Notes: generated by a model not told the origin, from the letters alone. 64,000 bases of DNA from Salinimonas chungwhensis DSM 16280 (GCF_000378185.1 NZ_KB899379.1:1-64000), one strand, 5' to 3'; positions 1 through 9,717 are shown, counted from the stretch's first letter. A program made the numbers and translations.

Positions 1-196
<196 letters not shown>

Positions 197-270
197 AAAA
201 TCGAAAATCTATCTATGAATCGTCGGTTGACACTCTTAACGAGTGCCCACACAGATTGTCTTGTTATAAA

Positions 271-283
271 TTGTTAAAGAACA
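271..283 (-). promoter_or_regulatory. rrn leader boxA antitermination element
   Basis: On the minus strand this reads TGTTCTTTAACAA, one base from the E. coli boxA consensus TGCTCTTTAACAA. It lies about 75 nt upstream of the mature 16S end. A boxC-like GTGTGGGCACTC follows at 241-252. Such elements load the NusB/NusE antitermination complex on rRNA transcripts; nusB itself is encoded at 23949-24371. Confidence 0.85.
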
Positions 284-325
284 TTGTTTGAAGTGGCTGT
301 AAGCCTTGCCTCAAACGGGATGCGT

Positions 326-353
326 ATGATACTTCGCATCAATTTTTTGTCAA
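326..353 (-). promoter_or_regulatory. rrn promoter P2 (sigma-70)
   Basis: On the minus strand, TTGACA (348-353), a 16-nt spacer and TATCAT (326-331) sit about 130 nt upstream of the 16S start. A perfect -35 and near-consensus -10 in front of boxA fit the downstream promoter of a tandem rrn pair. Inferred from sequence only. Confidence 0.75.
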
Positions 354-437
354 TCATTTTCTTTTATTTTTTTGAAAATTTATGACTCTCTTCTAACTCA
401 CATTGAACATTGTCGCCTGTTCGTTGAAGAGGCGCGC

Positions 438-465
438 ATTCTACAAACACCAGATTTAAACGCAA
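438..465 (-). promoter_or_regulatory. rrn promoter P1 (sigma-70, GC-rich discriminator)
   Basis: On the minus strand, TTGCGT (460-465), a 16-nt spacer and TAGAAT (438-443) are followed by the discriminator GCGCGCC. A GC-rich discriminator just after the -10 is the hallmark of stringently controlled P1 rRNA promoters that respond to ppGpp. An A/T-rich stretch upstream (about 470-490) could act as an UP element, although it also forms part of the pssA terminator tail. Confidence 0.65.
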
Positions 466-487
466 GCACTTTTTGTAAAAAAATAAA

Positions 488-513
488 AAAAGGTGTCCAC
501 CCGGACACCTTTT
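488..513 (-). terminator. Rho-independent terminator of pssA
   Basis: The inverted repeat AAAGGTGTCC / GGACACCTTT with an ACCC loop lies just downstream of the pssA stop. On the minus strand it is followed by a T-rich tract. It insulates pssA from the rRNA promoters, which read in the same direction. Confidence 0.85.
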
Positions 514-539
514 AATCAACTTTAAAAAAATCTGCTTAG

Positions 540-1349
540 CTAACTCTTTTTATCCGTTGTTTCAGCACCTGCGTCTTCTCGCTCATCTTCGGTAAAATCA
601 GCATCCGCTTCTTCATGATCCCCGACCACATCATCCAGCGTCATTTTGTCTACCGTTCTGAATGTATTGATTGGACCAGCAAGTGCGTAAAGCGCAAATA
701 CAATAAATAGCACCAAAGCAGGCTCGGTCGCTACAATCACAAAAATCATGAGAATGATAAGGATAGCAACAAATGGCACCTTGCCGTGCCAGTTAACTTC
801 TTTAAACGAATTATATTTAAAGTTACTCACCATAAGCAAGCCAGCAGCAGAGGTTATAAACGCAACCACAAGTCCATAGTCATTTCCGTTTGCGCCATAT
901 TCCACGCCTACCCATACTAAACCAGATACAAGCGCCGCTGCAGACGGACTGGCTAACCCTTGGAAAAACCGTTTATCCGCAATCCCAACCTGAGTATTGA
1001 ATCGGGCCAGACGTAAGGCTGCGCCAGCGACATATATGAACGCTGCCAGCCAGCCAAGCTTACCCATTTCACTGAGGCCCCAGTTGTAAGCCACTAACGC
1101 TGGCGCCATACCGAAGGAAACCATGTCAGCCATAGAGTCATACTCTGCGCCAAAATCGCTTTGGGTATTGGTCATTCGGGCAACGCGCCCGTCTAATCCA
1201 TCAAAAACCATCGCGACAAAGATAGCAATCGCCGCGGCCTCAAAACGTCCGTTCATGGAGGAGACAACGGCGAAAAAGCCGGAAAACAAACCCGCGGTAG
1301 TTAGAAGATTGGGAAGCAGATAAATTCCCTTACGTTTGCTTTGGGACAT
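540..1349 (-). CDS. pssA: CDP-diacylglycerol--serine O-phosphatidyltransferase
   Basis: This 269-residue polytopic membrane protein is predicted to make phosphatidylserine from CDP-diacylglycerol and L-serine, the first step to phosphatidylethanolamine. The CDP-alcohol phosphatidyltransferase signature D-G-x2-A-R-x8-G-x3-D-x3-D is complete (D53, G54, A57, R58, G67, D71, D75). Several hydrophobic helices follow. The last ~30 residues are strongly acidic and probably cytoplasmic. The protein belongs to the integral-membrane, Bacillus-like PssA class rather than the E. coli PLD-like PssA. It is a single gene with its own terminator at 488-513, placed between the rRNA operon and the divergent PEP-CTERM gene. 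Confidence 0.95.
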   Translation of the reverse strand: MSQSKRKGIYLLPNLLTTAGLFSGFFAVVSSMNGRFEAAAIAIFVAMVFDGLDGRVARMTNTQSDFGAEYDSMADMVSFGMAPALVAYNWGLSEMGKLGWLAAFIYVAGAALRLARFNTQVGIADKRFFQGLASPSAAALVSGLVWVGVEYGANGNDYGLVVAFITSAAGLLMVSNFKYNSFKEVNWHGKVPFVAILIILMIFVIVATEPALVLFIVFALYALAGPINTFRTVDKMTLDDVVGDHEEADADFTEDEREDAGAETTDKKS

Positions 1350-1576
1350 ATTTCCTCATTTATTCAAAAAACAGTTATATATAGTATTTCATATAAGAGG
1401 GCTGCCAGGATAGCAGAAACTCCGGCCCACCCAGTTATAACGACGTATTAGTTTGCATACTCCCAATTGGCTGTAATAGGTCACACCAGCGTCTATTATA
1501 CGCAAAGTACTGTCAGTTATTTTTACACTTATAGCTATCCGCGCGCCATATGATTGATTTTTAAACGATTTAAATA

Positions 1577-1592
1577 TGGCCGAAGTTTTGCT
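1577..1592 (+). promoter_or_regulatory. sigma-54 promoter (-24/-12) of the PEP-CTERM gene
   Basis: The site TGGCCGAAGTTTTGCT matches the RpoN consensus TGGCACG-N4-TTGC(A/T) at 14 of the defined positions, with the correct 10-bp gap between the GG and GC dinucleotides. The predicted start near 1603 leaves a ~30-nt leader before the ATG at 1633. PEP-CTERM genes are often controlled by the PrsK/PrsR two-component system, whose regulator acts with sigma-54, so this placement makes functional sense. No enhancer site was identified. Confidence 0.75.
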
Positions 1593-1632
1593 AGTAAAAA
1601 ATTACATAAAAAGTTGTATCTAGGAAAACATA

Positions 1633-2370
1633 ATGAAAAAGTTTACATCAGGCATTGCCATACTTTGTGCATTACCTTTTATCTCACTATCAGCGCTTGC
1701 TGCAGATACAGTTTGGAATTTTAACAGCTCTCAAGCTCATTTGAATATAGATAATAAGCGGGCAGGCAATACACTAAGTACCTTCCAAAATGGCCAATCA
1801 CTAGAGGTAACAGCTTGGTCAGGGAAAGAAAGTAAACGTGTAAAAAGCGCTATTATCGGCGCCAATGAATGGGGTTTACTCGCGACTAATACGGGTCAGG
1901 GACATAGTAAAGGCGAATACAATGACGGTCATTACATTGACAATGAACAGAGTAGCGATATGTTGCTTTTTTCATTTGAAAATTCAGTCAGTGTCAGTGG
2001 CTTACGTCTCGGCGCTGTCTACAATGATAGAGACTTGTCTATTGCAGCCTTTAGTTCAATGCCAATACTGGCCGGAAGGAGTTGGGAAAATATTGCTAAT
2101 CAGGCAGTATTTAAGGAAAGCTACTCTAATGCAGACTTCAGTCACAGTAATACGCTGAGTTTTTCAAATATTGTCACAGAAGCTAAGTACTGGCTGATCG
2201 GCGCATATAACACAAACTTCGGTGGCAACACTTTTTGGACTGGTGAAAAAGACTATTTCAAGCTTGTAAGCCTCACAACTCATTTTTCACCGAGGGTCGA
2301 TGTCCCTGCACCTGCCACAGCCCTCCTCTTTGGCGCCCTGGGAATGTTGGTACTCAGACGCCGAAAATAA
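1633..2370 (+). CDS. PEP-CTERM sorting-domain exported protein
   Basis: This 245-residue secreted or surface protein has no enzymatic motif that I recognise. It has a Sec signal peptide (about residues 1-23, ending SALA). The tripartite C-terminus is typical of PEP-CTERM substrates: a Val-Pro-Ala-Pro motif (about 223-226), a hydrophobic stretch, and a final Arg-Arg-Arg-Lys. In this system the exosortase EpsH/XrtA cleaves and sorts such proteins, usually in exopolysaccharide-producing bacteria. The start is supported by AGGAAA 8 nt upstream. A sigma-54 promoter precedes it and a terminator follows. No exosortase gene is in the window. The body is Ser/Asn/Thr-rich and probably beta-structured. 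Confidence 0.85.
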   Translation: MKKFTSGIAILCALPFISLSALAADTVWNFNSSQAHLNIDNKRAGNTLSTFQNGQSLEVTAWSGKESKRVKSAIIGANEWGLLATNTGQGHSKGEYNDGHYIDNEQSSDMLLFSFENSVSVSGLRLGAVYNDRDLSIAAFSSMPILAGRSWENIANQAVFKESYSNADFSHSNTLSFSNIVTEAKYWLIGAYNTNFGGNTFWTGEKDYFKLVSLTTHFSPRVDVPAPATALLFGALGMLVLRRRK

Positions 2371-2387
2371 TACTAATGTATACAGAG

Positions 2388-2413
2388 AAGCCCCTTATTA
2401 AAGGGGCTTTTTT
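2388..2413 (+). terminator. Rho-independent terminator of the PEP-CTERM gene
   Basis: The stem AAGCCCCTT / AAGGGGCTT with a 4-nt loop is followed by a T run. It separates the PEP-CTERM gene from the TPR gene beginning at 2461, so the latter is probably expressed by read-through or from its own promoter. Confidence 0.9.
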
Positions 2414-2460
2414 ATGTAGACTACAATCATGACGTTGCTGTAAAGAAAAGTGAGATATCA

Positions 2461-5238
2461 GTGAACACCGTAATTAAGGCCAGTATTTTAAGTACTATGT
2501 TGTTAAGCAGCGCTGCAACCTATGCCAACAATAAATCGGCTTCTTATGATGATGCGCTCGTGGCATTTAATCAGGGCAGCGTACAAGACTCTTATCTGCT
2601 GCTTAAACACGTTTTGAAATCCTCGCCGGAGCACTTGCCCGCCAAGCTGTTGATGGGGCGGATATTGCTGCTGGACGGTTATATTAAAGAAGCTATCGAC
2701 GAATTTGAGGAAGTGCTGCTGGCCGGTGGCGATAAAAATCTTGTTTTGCCGCCCTTGTCGAGAGCTTACCTGCTGGACGGTCAGTACGATAAAGTCTTCA
2801 CGCTTTTAAAACGAAATACTTTGCAGAACGAGGCTAAGCTTTCAGTTACGTTGGTAGTAGGCACTGCACACATTAGGCTCAATCAACTCGCCCAGGCCCA
2901 GGTACTATACGAAAATGCATTAGATGACTACCCAAATGAGGTTGCTCTTATTAATGCTCAGGCAAATCTAATGCTGGACATTGATGAGATTAGCAAAGCA
3001 GAAGTGTTGGTAGCACGATCTCTAAACATAAAGCCTAACGAACCGTTTACGCTCATCACATTGGGTAAGTTGAAAGACATGCAGGGCGAGTCTTCGCTGG
3101 CAGTTTATAAAAAAGCGTATGAGACAGCCCCTGACAACCCTGCAACCATGCGCGCTTATGCCAGTGCCCTGGCCGAAAATGAACAGTTTGGAATGGCATC
3201 TGAAATCATTGCAAAGATTGAAGAGCAGACACCGGGAGATGTGCAGAACCAGCTGATCAAGGCACGTATTCTGGCACTTACTCAACAGCAGTTTGAGGCC
3301 GATAAAATTTTAAAGTCCCTGGCGGATAAATTGAGTTTGCTCACCGAAAAACAACTTAATGAGCGAATCGAGCTTAGCCTGATTACCGGGATTGTAGCGT
3401 ATTTAAACAAGAACTACAGTCTCGCCAGTACTGAGTTATATCGCTACGTAGGTAAACGTGACGCCTCCCCCGAGCAGTTAAGTATGCTGGCAGACGCAAT
3501 GATTAAGACCAGTAACTTCAAAGACGCATCAAACTTACTGGATAAATATGAAAACAAGGTAATCGCTCACTTGCCCTTAGCTCGCTTGTATTGTGAGCTG
3601 AACCTTGCCCTTAAGCGATCTTTTAAATGCGATCAAATACTTCCTGAACTAAACGCCCGATACGAAGGCAAAGAAAACTATTCTATTCTTAAGGTTAAAC
3701 TTTTACTTCATAAGGACGACATCGAGCAAGCCCGAAGAATGCTTAATACAGATTTGGCCAGCTCCGAAAATGAAGAAGTTATCCGTCTTAAAATTGCTCT
3801 ACTCAGCCAGCAGGAAAATTATCGCGAGGCGCTCACACTCACTCAGAAACTGCTTGACCGTCAGCCCGATAGTCTTGGGCACCGGGCTATACTGACAGAT
3901 CTGCTAATAAGAACCAATAGTCTGGATGAGGCGAAGCGCTCCATCGAAGTTCTGCTTGACGCCGATGCAGACAATGTAGCCGGATTAATTGCAAGAGCGC
4001 GGGTAGCCTTTCAGGAAAAGGCATGGGCAACATCCAGCGCAGCTATTGAAGCGGCTATAAAACAGGATAAAACCAATGTTGCGGCCCGAATCCTCGCGGC
4101 TCAGATTTATCTTGCTCAGGATCGTACCGATGAAGCTGTTGACCATTTGCTTGCGGCCAAAACCCTGGATAATAAAAATGTTGAGGCGCGTCAGTTTTTA
4201 ATTGAAGTGTATCAAGGAGAAGGCGATTTACAGGCAGCTCTGAGTGAAATTAACGCGCTTATAAGCATTGACCGCTTATCGGCTGATTATCACTTACAAA
4301 AAGCCGCGGTACTGAACGAGATTGGCGATATGTCTGCGGCGCGCTCCCAGCTTAATATGGTATATGCGCTGTGGTCTGAACAACCGTTTAAATTACTATT
4401 ACTGGCCCAGCACCAGCTGGCGTCCAACGATTCGACAGGCGCTGAAAAATCCTACCTGGCGGCTATTAAGCTGGCAGCAAAAACACAGCAGCCTCATCTG
4501 GAGTATGCTTCATTTTTAATTAGCCAAAAACGCTTTGATGATGCATCAGAGCGTCTGAGCATCTTTGCTAATCAGTTTGGCAAAACAGCGAATCTGGCGC
4601 TGTTGCGTGGCGATCTTGCAGCTGCAAAAGGTGACAATGACGCGGCGTTTGACGCGTATATGGTATCTCTGGACCGGTCTGGGTCATTTCAACTGCCCTT
4701 GATTAAAGCCTTTGAGCTGGCCCGAACAGGTACAAAACGCAACTCACTTATAGAATATTTGCAAAATAACGAAGCGCAAAACACGCGTTTTCGTCAACAC
4801 CTGTTAGCTGATTTGTACTATGTAGATAACAGGCATGAGCATGCGGAAAAAATCTATCTGAATTTACTTGCCGACGACTCCCTGCCAAACAGGGCGTTTG
4901 TGCTTAACAATCTTGCAAATATTTATGCGACAGCGCAACCACAAAAAGCGTTGCGTCTGATCGATGAAGCACTTGCTTTACAACCTCGTTCAGCAGCACT
5001 GATGGATACAAAAGGTTGGCTTATTACACTATCGAAAGATTATCAAAGCGGGTTAGAAATATTACGCAAGGCTTATACCCTGGATGCGTCTGATCCTGCA
5101 GTGCAGTATCACATCGCCTATGCTCTGAAGCAGCTGGGCCGTAGTGATGAAGCCAGGGCAATATTAACCAAACATCAAACGCTCAATGAGACGTTTCGCG
5201 AGCGGGAAGACGCCAAGATTCTTATGCAGTCCATATGA
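2461..5238 (+). CDS. prsT: PEP-CTERM-system TPR-repeat protein, PrsT-like
   Basis: This 925-residue exported protein is built almost entirely of tetratricopeptide repeats. The repeated A-x3-Y/L-x2-A-L-x2-P-x4 pattern runs from about residue 30 to the C-terminus. An N-terminal Sec signal peptide (about 1-22, ending TYA) is seen. Members of the PrsT family accompany PEP-CTERM/exosortase loci and are usually predicted lipoproteins; this one shows no clear lipobox cysteine. It starts with GTG and has only a weak ribosome-binding site (GTGAG). It follows the PEP-CTERM substrate gene, and that pairing is the main support for the specific name; TPR architecture alone would not be enough. A bidirectional terminator follows. 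Confidence 0.75.
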   Translation: MNTVIKASILSTMLLSSAATYANNKSASYDDALVAFNQGSVQDSYLLLKHVLKSSPEHLPAKLLMGRILLLDGYIKEAIDEFEEVLLAGGDKNLVLPPLSRAYLLDGQYDKVFTLLKRNTLQNEAKLSVTLVVGTAHIRLNQLAQAQVLYENALDDYPNEVALINAQANLMLDIDEISKAEVLVARSLNIKPNEPFTLITLGKLKDMQGESSLAVYKKAYETAPDNPATMRAYASALAENEQFGMASEIIAKIEEQTPGDVQNQLIKARILALTQQQFEADKILKSLADKLSLLTEKQLNERIELSLITGIVAYLNKNYSLASTELYRYVGKRDASPEQLSMLADAMIKTSNFKDASNLLDKYENKVIAHLPLARLYCELNLALKRSFKCDQILPELNARYEGKENYSILKVKLLLHKDDIEQARRMLNTDLASSENEEVIRLKIALLSQQENYREALTLTQKLLDRQPDSLGHRAILTDLLIRTNSLDEAKRSIEVLLDADADNVAGLIARARVAFQEKAWATSSAAIEAAIKQDKTNVAARILAAQIYLAQDRTDEAVDHLLAAKTLDNKNVEARQFLIEVYQGEGDLQAALSEINALISIDRLSADYHLQKAAVLNEIGDMSAARSQLNMVYALWSEQPFKLLLLAQHQLASNDSTGAEKSYLAAIKLAAKTQQPHLEYASFLISQKRFDDASERLSIFANQFGKTANLALLRGDLAAAKGDNDAAFDAYMVSLDRSGSFQLPLIKAFELARTGTKRNSLIEYLQNNEAQNTRFRQHLLADLYYVDNRHEHAEKIYLNLLADDSLPNRAFVLNNLANIYATAQPQKALRLIDEALALQPRSAALMDTKGWLITLSKDYQSGLEILRKAYTLDASDPAVQYHIAYALKQLGRSDEARAILTKHQTLNETFREREDAKILMQSI

Positions 5239-5264
5239 AAAAAGGAGGCTGTGCCTCCTTTTTT
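5238..5264. terminator. Bidirectional terminator between the TPR gene and clpB
   Basis: A 12-bp perfect stem (AAAAAAGGAGGC / GCCTCCTTTTTT) with a TGT loop starts at the TPR gene stop codon. It provides a T run on both strands, so it can terminate both the plus-strand TPR gene and the minus-strand clpB. Confidence 0.9.
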
Positions 5265-5273
5265 ATCCGTATC

Positions 5274-7865
5274 CTAGTGCCTTATGGGATCCGGTTTTAC
5301 GATTACAATTTGCCCGTCTTCCTGATCAATTCTTATGGTTGAATCAGGGACAATATTGCCTGACAAAAGCTCTTGGGCCAGAGGGTTTTCAATCTGATGT
5401 TGTATAGCCCGTTTAAGTGGCCTCGCGCCAAAGATCGGGTCAAAGCCTGCTTCAGAGAGCTTGTCCATCGCAGCCCCGGACAATTCCAGTTTGAAACCTT
5501 TCTCTGCCAACCTTGCGCGAAGAGAAGCCAGCTGGATTTTGGCGATAGATTTTATCTCTTCTTTGCCTAGCGGATGGAACACAACTATGTCATCCACCCG
5601 GTTGATAAACTCCGGCCTGAAATGCTGCCCCACTACGCCCATTACCATGGACTTCATTTCCTCATACTGGCTCTGGGAATGTTTATCCTGAATTATATCT
5701 GAACCCAGGTTGGAGGTCATGATAATCACTGCATTCTTGAAGTCGACGGTTCTGCCCTGTCCATCGGTCAGACGGCCGTCATCAAGCACCTGAAGCAAAA
5801 TGTTAAATACATCCGGATGGGCTTTCTCTACTTCATCCAGCAGAATTACAGAATAAGGTTTGCGGCGAACTGCTTCGGTCAGATATCCGCCCTCTTCATA
5901 ACCTACATAGCCGGGAGGCGCGCCCACCAGTCGAGACACCGAATGCTTCTCCATAAACTCCGACATATCAATGCGCACCATGGCATTTTCTGTATCAAAC
6001 ATAAAACCTGCCAAGGCTTTACACAGCTCGGTTTTGCCTACGCCCGTGGGGCCGAGAAACAAAAAAGATCCTATGGGTCTGTTGGGATCTGCCAATCCCG
6101 CTCGGGAACGCCGGATTGCGTTAGATACTGCGGTGACTGCCTCACTTTGCCCCACTACCCTTTTATGTAGCGCATCTTCCATACGCAAAAGCTTTTCTCG
6201 CTCGCCTTCAAGCATCTTAGCCACAGGGATCCCTGTCCAGCGTGATAACACCTCCGCTATCTCACTATCAGTGACCTTGTTTTTAAGTAGCATAGTTTCC
6301 TGAGCTTCGCCTTCTGAAGCACGTTCAAGTTTCATTTCTAGCTCGGGTATACGGCCATACTGAAGTTCTGACATACGGTTGAGATCTGAGGCACGGCGGG
6401 CAATTTCCAGATCTAACTTGGCCTGTTCAAGTTCAGACTTGATCGTCTGGGTGCCTTGCATAGCATTCTTTTCATCAGTCCAGATAGACTCAAGTTCTGC
6501 ATATTTCTGTTCAGCCTGCTCTCGCTCAAGCTCTATCATTTCAAGGCGCTTATGACTGGCGTCATCGGTTTCCTTAGCCAGCGCCTGCTCTTCCAGCTTA
6601 AGTTGGATTATACGTCGCTCCAGACGGTCCATATCTTCTGGCTTTGAATCAATTTGCAGGCGAATGCTCGACGCTGCTTCATCAATTAAATCAATCGCTT
6701 TATCGGGTAGCTGGCGGTCACTGATGTACCGGTGAGACAAACTCGCAGCGGCGACAATAGCCGGATCGGTAATGTCTACCGAGTGATGCAACTCATATCT
6801 TTCTTTGAGACCGCGTAAAATCGCGATGGTATCTTCCACTGAGGGCTCATCCACCAGCACTTTCTGGAAACGACGCTCCAACGCAGCATCTTTTTCAATA
6901 TACTGGCGATACTCGTCCAGTGTAGTTGCCCCTACGCAATGCAGCTCTCCCCGGGCTAACGCAGGTTTGAGCATATTTCCTGCATCCATCGCACCGTCAG
7001 CTTTGCCAGCGCCAACCATAGTATGCAATTCATCAATAAATAATATGACGCGGCCCTCTTCTTTGGCCAGCTCTGTCAGTACTGCTTTAAGACGTTCCTC
7101 AAATTCCCCACGATATTTTGCACCGGCCACCAGCGCTCCCATATCCAGAGACAATACTCGTTTGTCCTTCAAGCCTTCGGGTACTTCTTTGTTGATAATA
7201 CGTTGTGCCAGTCCTTCCACAATAGCGGTTTTGCCCACACCCGGCTCACCGATAAGAACCGGATTGTTCTTAGTCCGCCGCTGCAGTACCTGGATGGTTC
7301 GCCGAATCTCGTCATCTCGTCCGATGACAGGATCCAGTTTGCCCTGCTCAGCGCGTTCGGTAAGATCCGTGGTAAATTTCTCCAGGGCCTGCCGTACGTC
7401 CTCAGCATTAGGATCCGTCACCTTCTGGCCATTGCGCATTGTATCTATCGCATTTTCGACTTTCGCTTTGGTAAGATTCAGCTCTTTAAATATGCTACCT
7501 AAGCGGCCCTTGTCTTCCAGCGCCGCCAACACAAAAATTTCCGATGTGATGTACTCATCTTTGCGCTGTTGCGCAATTTTATCGCACATATTCAGCAACA
7601 TGCCCGATTCTTTACTGAGCTGTACATCGCCGCCAACGCCCTCTACCCGCGGAAGCCGCTCAATGGCTTCACTCAGTGCTGAACGTAGTGCATTGATATT
7701 GATACTAGCGTGATCGAGTAATGGGCGGATTGACCCGCCCTGCTGATTAAGCAGCGCTGTCATTAAATGAACTGGTTCAATAAACTGGTGATCTCTGCCC
7801 AAAGCCAAAGACTGGGCATCCGAAATGGCTATCTGAAATTTGCTGGTAAATCTGTCTAATCGCAT
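5274..7865 (-). CDS. clpB: ATP-dependent disaggregase chaperone ClpB
   Basis: This Hsp100 chaperone solubilises aggregated proteins together with DnaK/DnaJ/GrpE. From N to C it has a Clp-N repeat domain, AAA+ module 1 with Walker A GEPGVGKT and Walker [11 protein letters not shown], a long coiled-coil M domain (about 390-510), and AAA+ module 2 with Walker A GPTGVGKT and the D2-small domain. The open frame extends to 7916, but I start at the Met at 7865. That begins [10 protein letters not shown] like E. coli ClpB, has AAGAGA upstream, and gives 863 residues, close to the family length of ~857. The longer start would lie upstream of the predicted sigma-32 -10 element and could not be translated from that transcript. 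Confidence 0.97.
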   Translation of the reverse strand: MRLDRFTSKFQIAISDAQSLALGRDHQFIEPVHLMTALLNQQGGSIRPLLDHASININALRSALSEAIERLPRVEGVGGDVQLSKESGMLLNMCDKIAQQRKDEYITSEIFVLAALEDKGRLGSIFKELNLTKAKVENAIDTMRNGQKVTDPNAEDVRQALEKFTTDLTERAEQGKLDPVIGRDDEIRRTIQVLQRRTKNNPVLIGEPGVGKTAIVEGLAQRIINKEVPEGLKDKRVLSLDMGALVAGAKYRGEFEERLKAVLTELAKEEGRVILFIDELHTMVGAGKADGAMDAGNMLKPALARGELHCVGATTLDEYRQYIEKDAALERRFQKVLVDEPSVEDTIAILRGLKERYELHHSVDITDPAIVAAASLSHRYISDRQLPDKAIDLIDEAASSIRLQIDSKPEDMDRLERRIIQLKLEEQALAKETDDASHKRLEMIELEREQAEQKYAELESIWTDEKNAMQGTQTIKSELEQAKLDLEIARRASDLNRMSELQYGRIPELEMKLERASEGEAQETMLLKNKVTDSEIAEVLSRWTGIPVAKMLEGEREKLLRMEDALHKRVVGQSEAVTAVSNAIRRSRAGLADPNRPIGSFLFLGPTGVGKTELCKALAGFMFDTENAMVRIDMSEFMEKHSVSRLVGAPPGYVGYEEGGYLTEAVRRKPYSVILLDEVEKAHPDVFNILLQVLDDGRLTDGQGRTVDFKNAVIIMTSNLGSDIIQDKHSQSQYEEMKSMVMGVVGQHFRPEFINRVDDIVVFHPLGKEEIKSIAKIQLASLRARLAEKGFKLELSGAAMDKLSEAGFDPIFGARPLKRAIQHQIENPLAQELLSGNIVPDSTIRIDQEDGQIVIVKPDPIRH

Positions 7866-7896
7866 ACCTGTATCTCTTGCAAAAACCCTAACCAGG

Positions 7897-7925
7897 TTAT
7901 GGGTACTATTTGCCACCGATTCAAG
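7897..7925 (-). promoter_or_regulatory. Heat-shock sigma-32 promoter of clpB
   Basis: On the minus strand, CTTGAA (7920-7925), a 15-nt spacer and ACCCATAA (from 7904 down) match the RpoH consensus CTTGAA-N13-15-CCCCATNT well. The predicted start near 7890 gives a ~25-nt leader before the ATG at 7865. Heat-shock control of clpB is established in gammaproteobacteria. Confidence 0.75.
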
Positions 7926-7962
7926 TTAACAGATTAAAATACCGTCAATGTATTGATGCATA

Positions 7963-8700
7963 TCAAACAAGACCAATGACACTGACCATTCGCCCTGGCG
8001 TACCGCTGTGTTCATGCATGCTACGGCGGTGAGAAAAGAATTCTTGATTGTGGTGATAGGTGCATCGCTTAGCATCAGTCACTGCATCGACACCAGCGTT
8101 GTGTAATTGATATCTGGCGATGCCGGGAAGATCCAGACGCCATTTACCGGGTGCTTCATCCGGAACGGCTACGCCTTTGTACACGGAAAATTTATTCGCC
8201 AGTGTTTCATCAACCTGATAGTGAAAGCCGCAAATCGCCGGGCCTATCCAGGCAAGTATATCTTCTGGCGACGACCGCATCGTTTGGATGGTGCGCGCAA
8301 TTATCCTGCTATACAGCCCCTGCCAGCCCGCATGAATTGCAGCCACCTCAGTGCCCTGCCGATTGCACAGTAATACAGGTACACAATCAGCTGTCATTAT
8401 TGCACACCACAGCGTGGGATCACTGCTGATGCTGGCGTCTGCTTCTGAATCCTTTGCAGGTAGCATTACCGCACGATTACCATGAACCTGATCCAGCCAC
8501 TGTAATTTATCGGCACCGGGAAGTTTGGCGCGGTTTGCCAGTACATAATCGGGGTCATCCTGCACATGCAAACCTAAATTCAATGTACTGTGGCGGCCGA
8601 TGCTAACGCCGCCGGCACGGGTGGTGGTATAAGCGACCACCGACGCGGGAGCGCGCCACTGAGGTTTGATCAGCGGTAAATCAATAGTCGTCGAAGCCAT
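7963..8700 (-). CDS. pgeF: Peptidoglycan editing factor / purine nucleoside phosphorylase family protein (YfiH)
   Basis: This cytoplasmic protein of about 245 residues belongs to the multicopper-oxidase-like 'laccase domain' DUF152 family. Members have been reported as purine nucleoside phosphorylase/adenosine deaminase and, in E. coli, as an editing factor keeping L-Ser out of peptidoglycan. The signature metal-site segments are present: DQVHGN, TADCVPVLL and IHAGWQG (His-Cys-His). The frame opens at 8748, but homologues begin a few residues before the P-Q-W segment, so I use the Met at 8700. It then overlaps the end of rluD by 20 bp, indicating translational coupling. The rluD-pgeF pair is conserved, and clpB follows downstream as in E. 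coli. Confidence 0.92.
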   Translation of the reverse strand: MASTTIDLPLIKPQWRAPASVVAYTTTRAGGVSIGRHSTLNLGLHVQDDPDYVLANRAKLPGADKLQWLDQVHGNRAVMLPAKDSEADASISSDPTLWCAIMTADCVPVLLCNRQGTEVAAIHAGWQGLYSRIIARTIQTMRSSPEDILAWIGPAICGFHYQVDETLANKFSVYKGVAVPDEAPGKWRLDLPGIARYQLHNAGVDAVTDAKRCTYHHNQEFFSHRRSMHEHSGTPGRMVSVIGLV

Positions 8701-9664
8701 GGGTTGTCGTATCGTCACGCACCTTTTCCAGCAAGTTAACAAAATCATCCGGCAATGGTGCCTGCCAGGTCATCCACTCATTGGTTTCAGGATGAAATAA
8801 AGACAATTTTGCAGCGTGCAACGCCTGACGTTTAAACTGGCGTAACGTTTCAACAAAATCATCCGATGCGCCCTTAGGCAATCGGGGACGTCCACCATAC
8901 ACTGGATCGCCAACTAACGGATGCTTTATATGCGTCATATGAACACGAATCTGATGAGTCCGGCCGGATTCCAGTTTAAGACGAATAAATGTGTGTGCGC
9001 GAAATTTCTCTCGTACCCGATAATGAGTAACCGCCGGTTTGCCGCTTTCTCTTACCGCCATCAACGTGCGCTTAGTCTGATGGCGACCAATAGGTGCATC
9101 CACTTCACCACCGCCAACCATCGTACCTATTGCCAATGCATCGTACTCGCGACTCATGGTACGTTCTTGTAATTGCGCCACTAAGTGCGTTTGCGCCGGT
9201 ATCGTTTTCGCCACAACCATCAAGCCGGTAGTGTCTTTATCAAGCCTGTGCACGATGCCCGCCCTGGGAACCTTATCAATATTCGGTACATGATTTAACA
9301 ACGCGTTAAGCAACGTGCCGTCCTGATTCCCAGCCCCCGGATGCACCACCAGGCCTGCCGGTTTATTGATAATTAGAATCGCATCATCTTCATAAACAAT
9401 ATCTAAATCGATAGCCTGGGCTTCACTTTTTGTCTGAACCTCCATTACAGCTACCACATTAATCGTCTCTTCCATTGCCACTTTGTGTTTTGGCGTAGCA
9501 CACACCTGGCCATTAATTGTAACATTACCATCAAGAATCCAGGTTTTTAGCTTTGACCGTGAATATTCAGGGAACAAATCTGCTAATACCTGATCTAACC
9601 TGTTACCAAAATGGTGGGATTCTGTTACCGCCTCAAGATGCACGGTATTTTCTGACTGGGACAT
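8681..9664 (-). CDS. rluD: 23S rRNA pseudouridine(1911/1915/1917) synthase RluD
   Basis: RluD isomerises three uridines in helix 69 of 23S rRNA, important for subunit joining. The 327-residue protein has an N-terminal S4 RNA-binding domain (about 18-70) and the RluA-type catalytic domain. The catalytic aspartate lies in HRLDKDTTGL. Length and domain order match the family. It is divergent from bamD, the usual arrangement in gammaproteobacteria, which favours RluD over RluA or RluC. Confidence 0.95.
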   Translation of the reverse strand: MSQSENTVHLEAVTESHHFGNRLDQVLADLFPEYSRSKLKTWILDGNVTINGQVCATPKHKVAMEETINVVAVMEVQTKSEAQAIDLDIVYEDDAILIINKPAGLVVHPGAGNQDGTLLNALLNHVPNIDKVPRAGIVHRLDKDTTGLMVVAKTIPAQTHLVAQLQERTMSREYDALAIGTMVGGGEVDAPIGRHQTKRTLMAVRESGKPAVTHYRVREKFRAHTFIRLKLESGRTHQIRVHMTHIKHPLVGDPVYGGRPRLPKGASDDFVETLRQFKRQALHAAKLSLFHPETNEWMTWQAPLPDDFVNLLEKVRDDTTTHGFDDY

Positions 9665-9717
9665 AGAGCGCCAATTCGTTGGATGAAAAGACGCATTATA
9701 ACAAGCTTTATGATTTC

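Noticed and set aside
6805..7713. 302-codon open frame antisense to clpB
   Set aside because: It mirrors codon structure of the clpB gene, is rich in Ser/Arg/Pro like a shadow frame, and has no family motif or ribosome-binding site.
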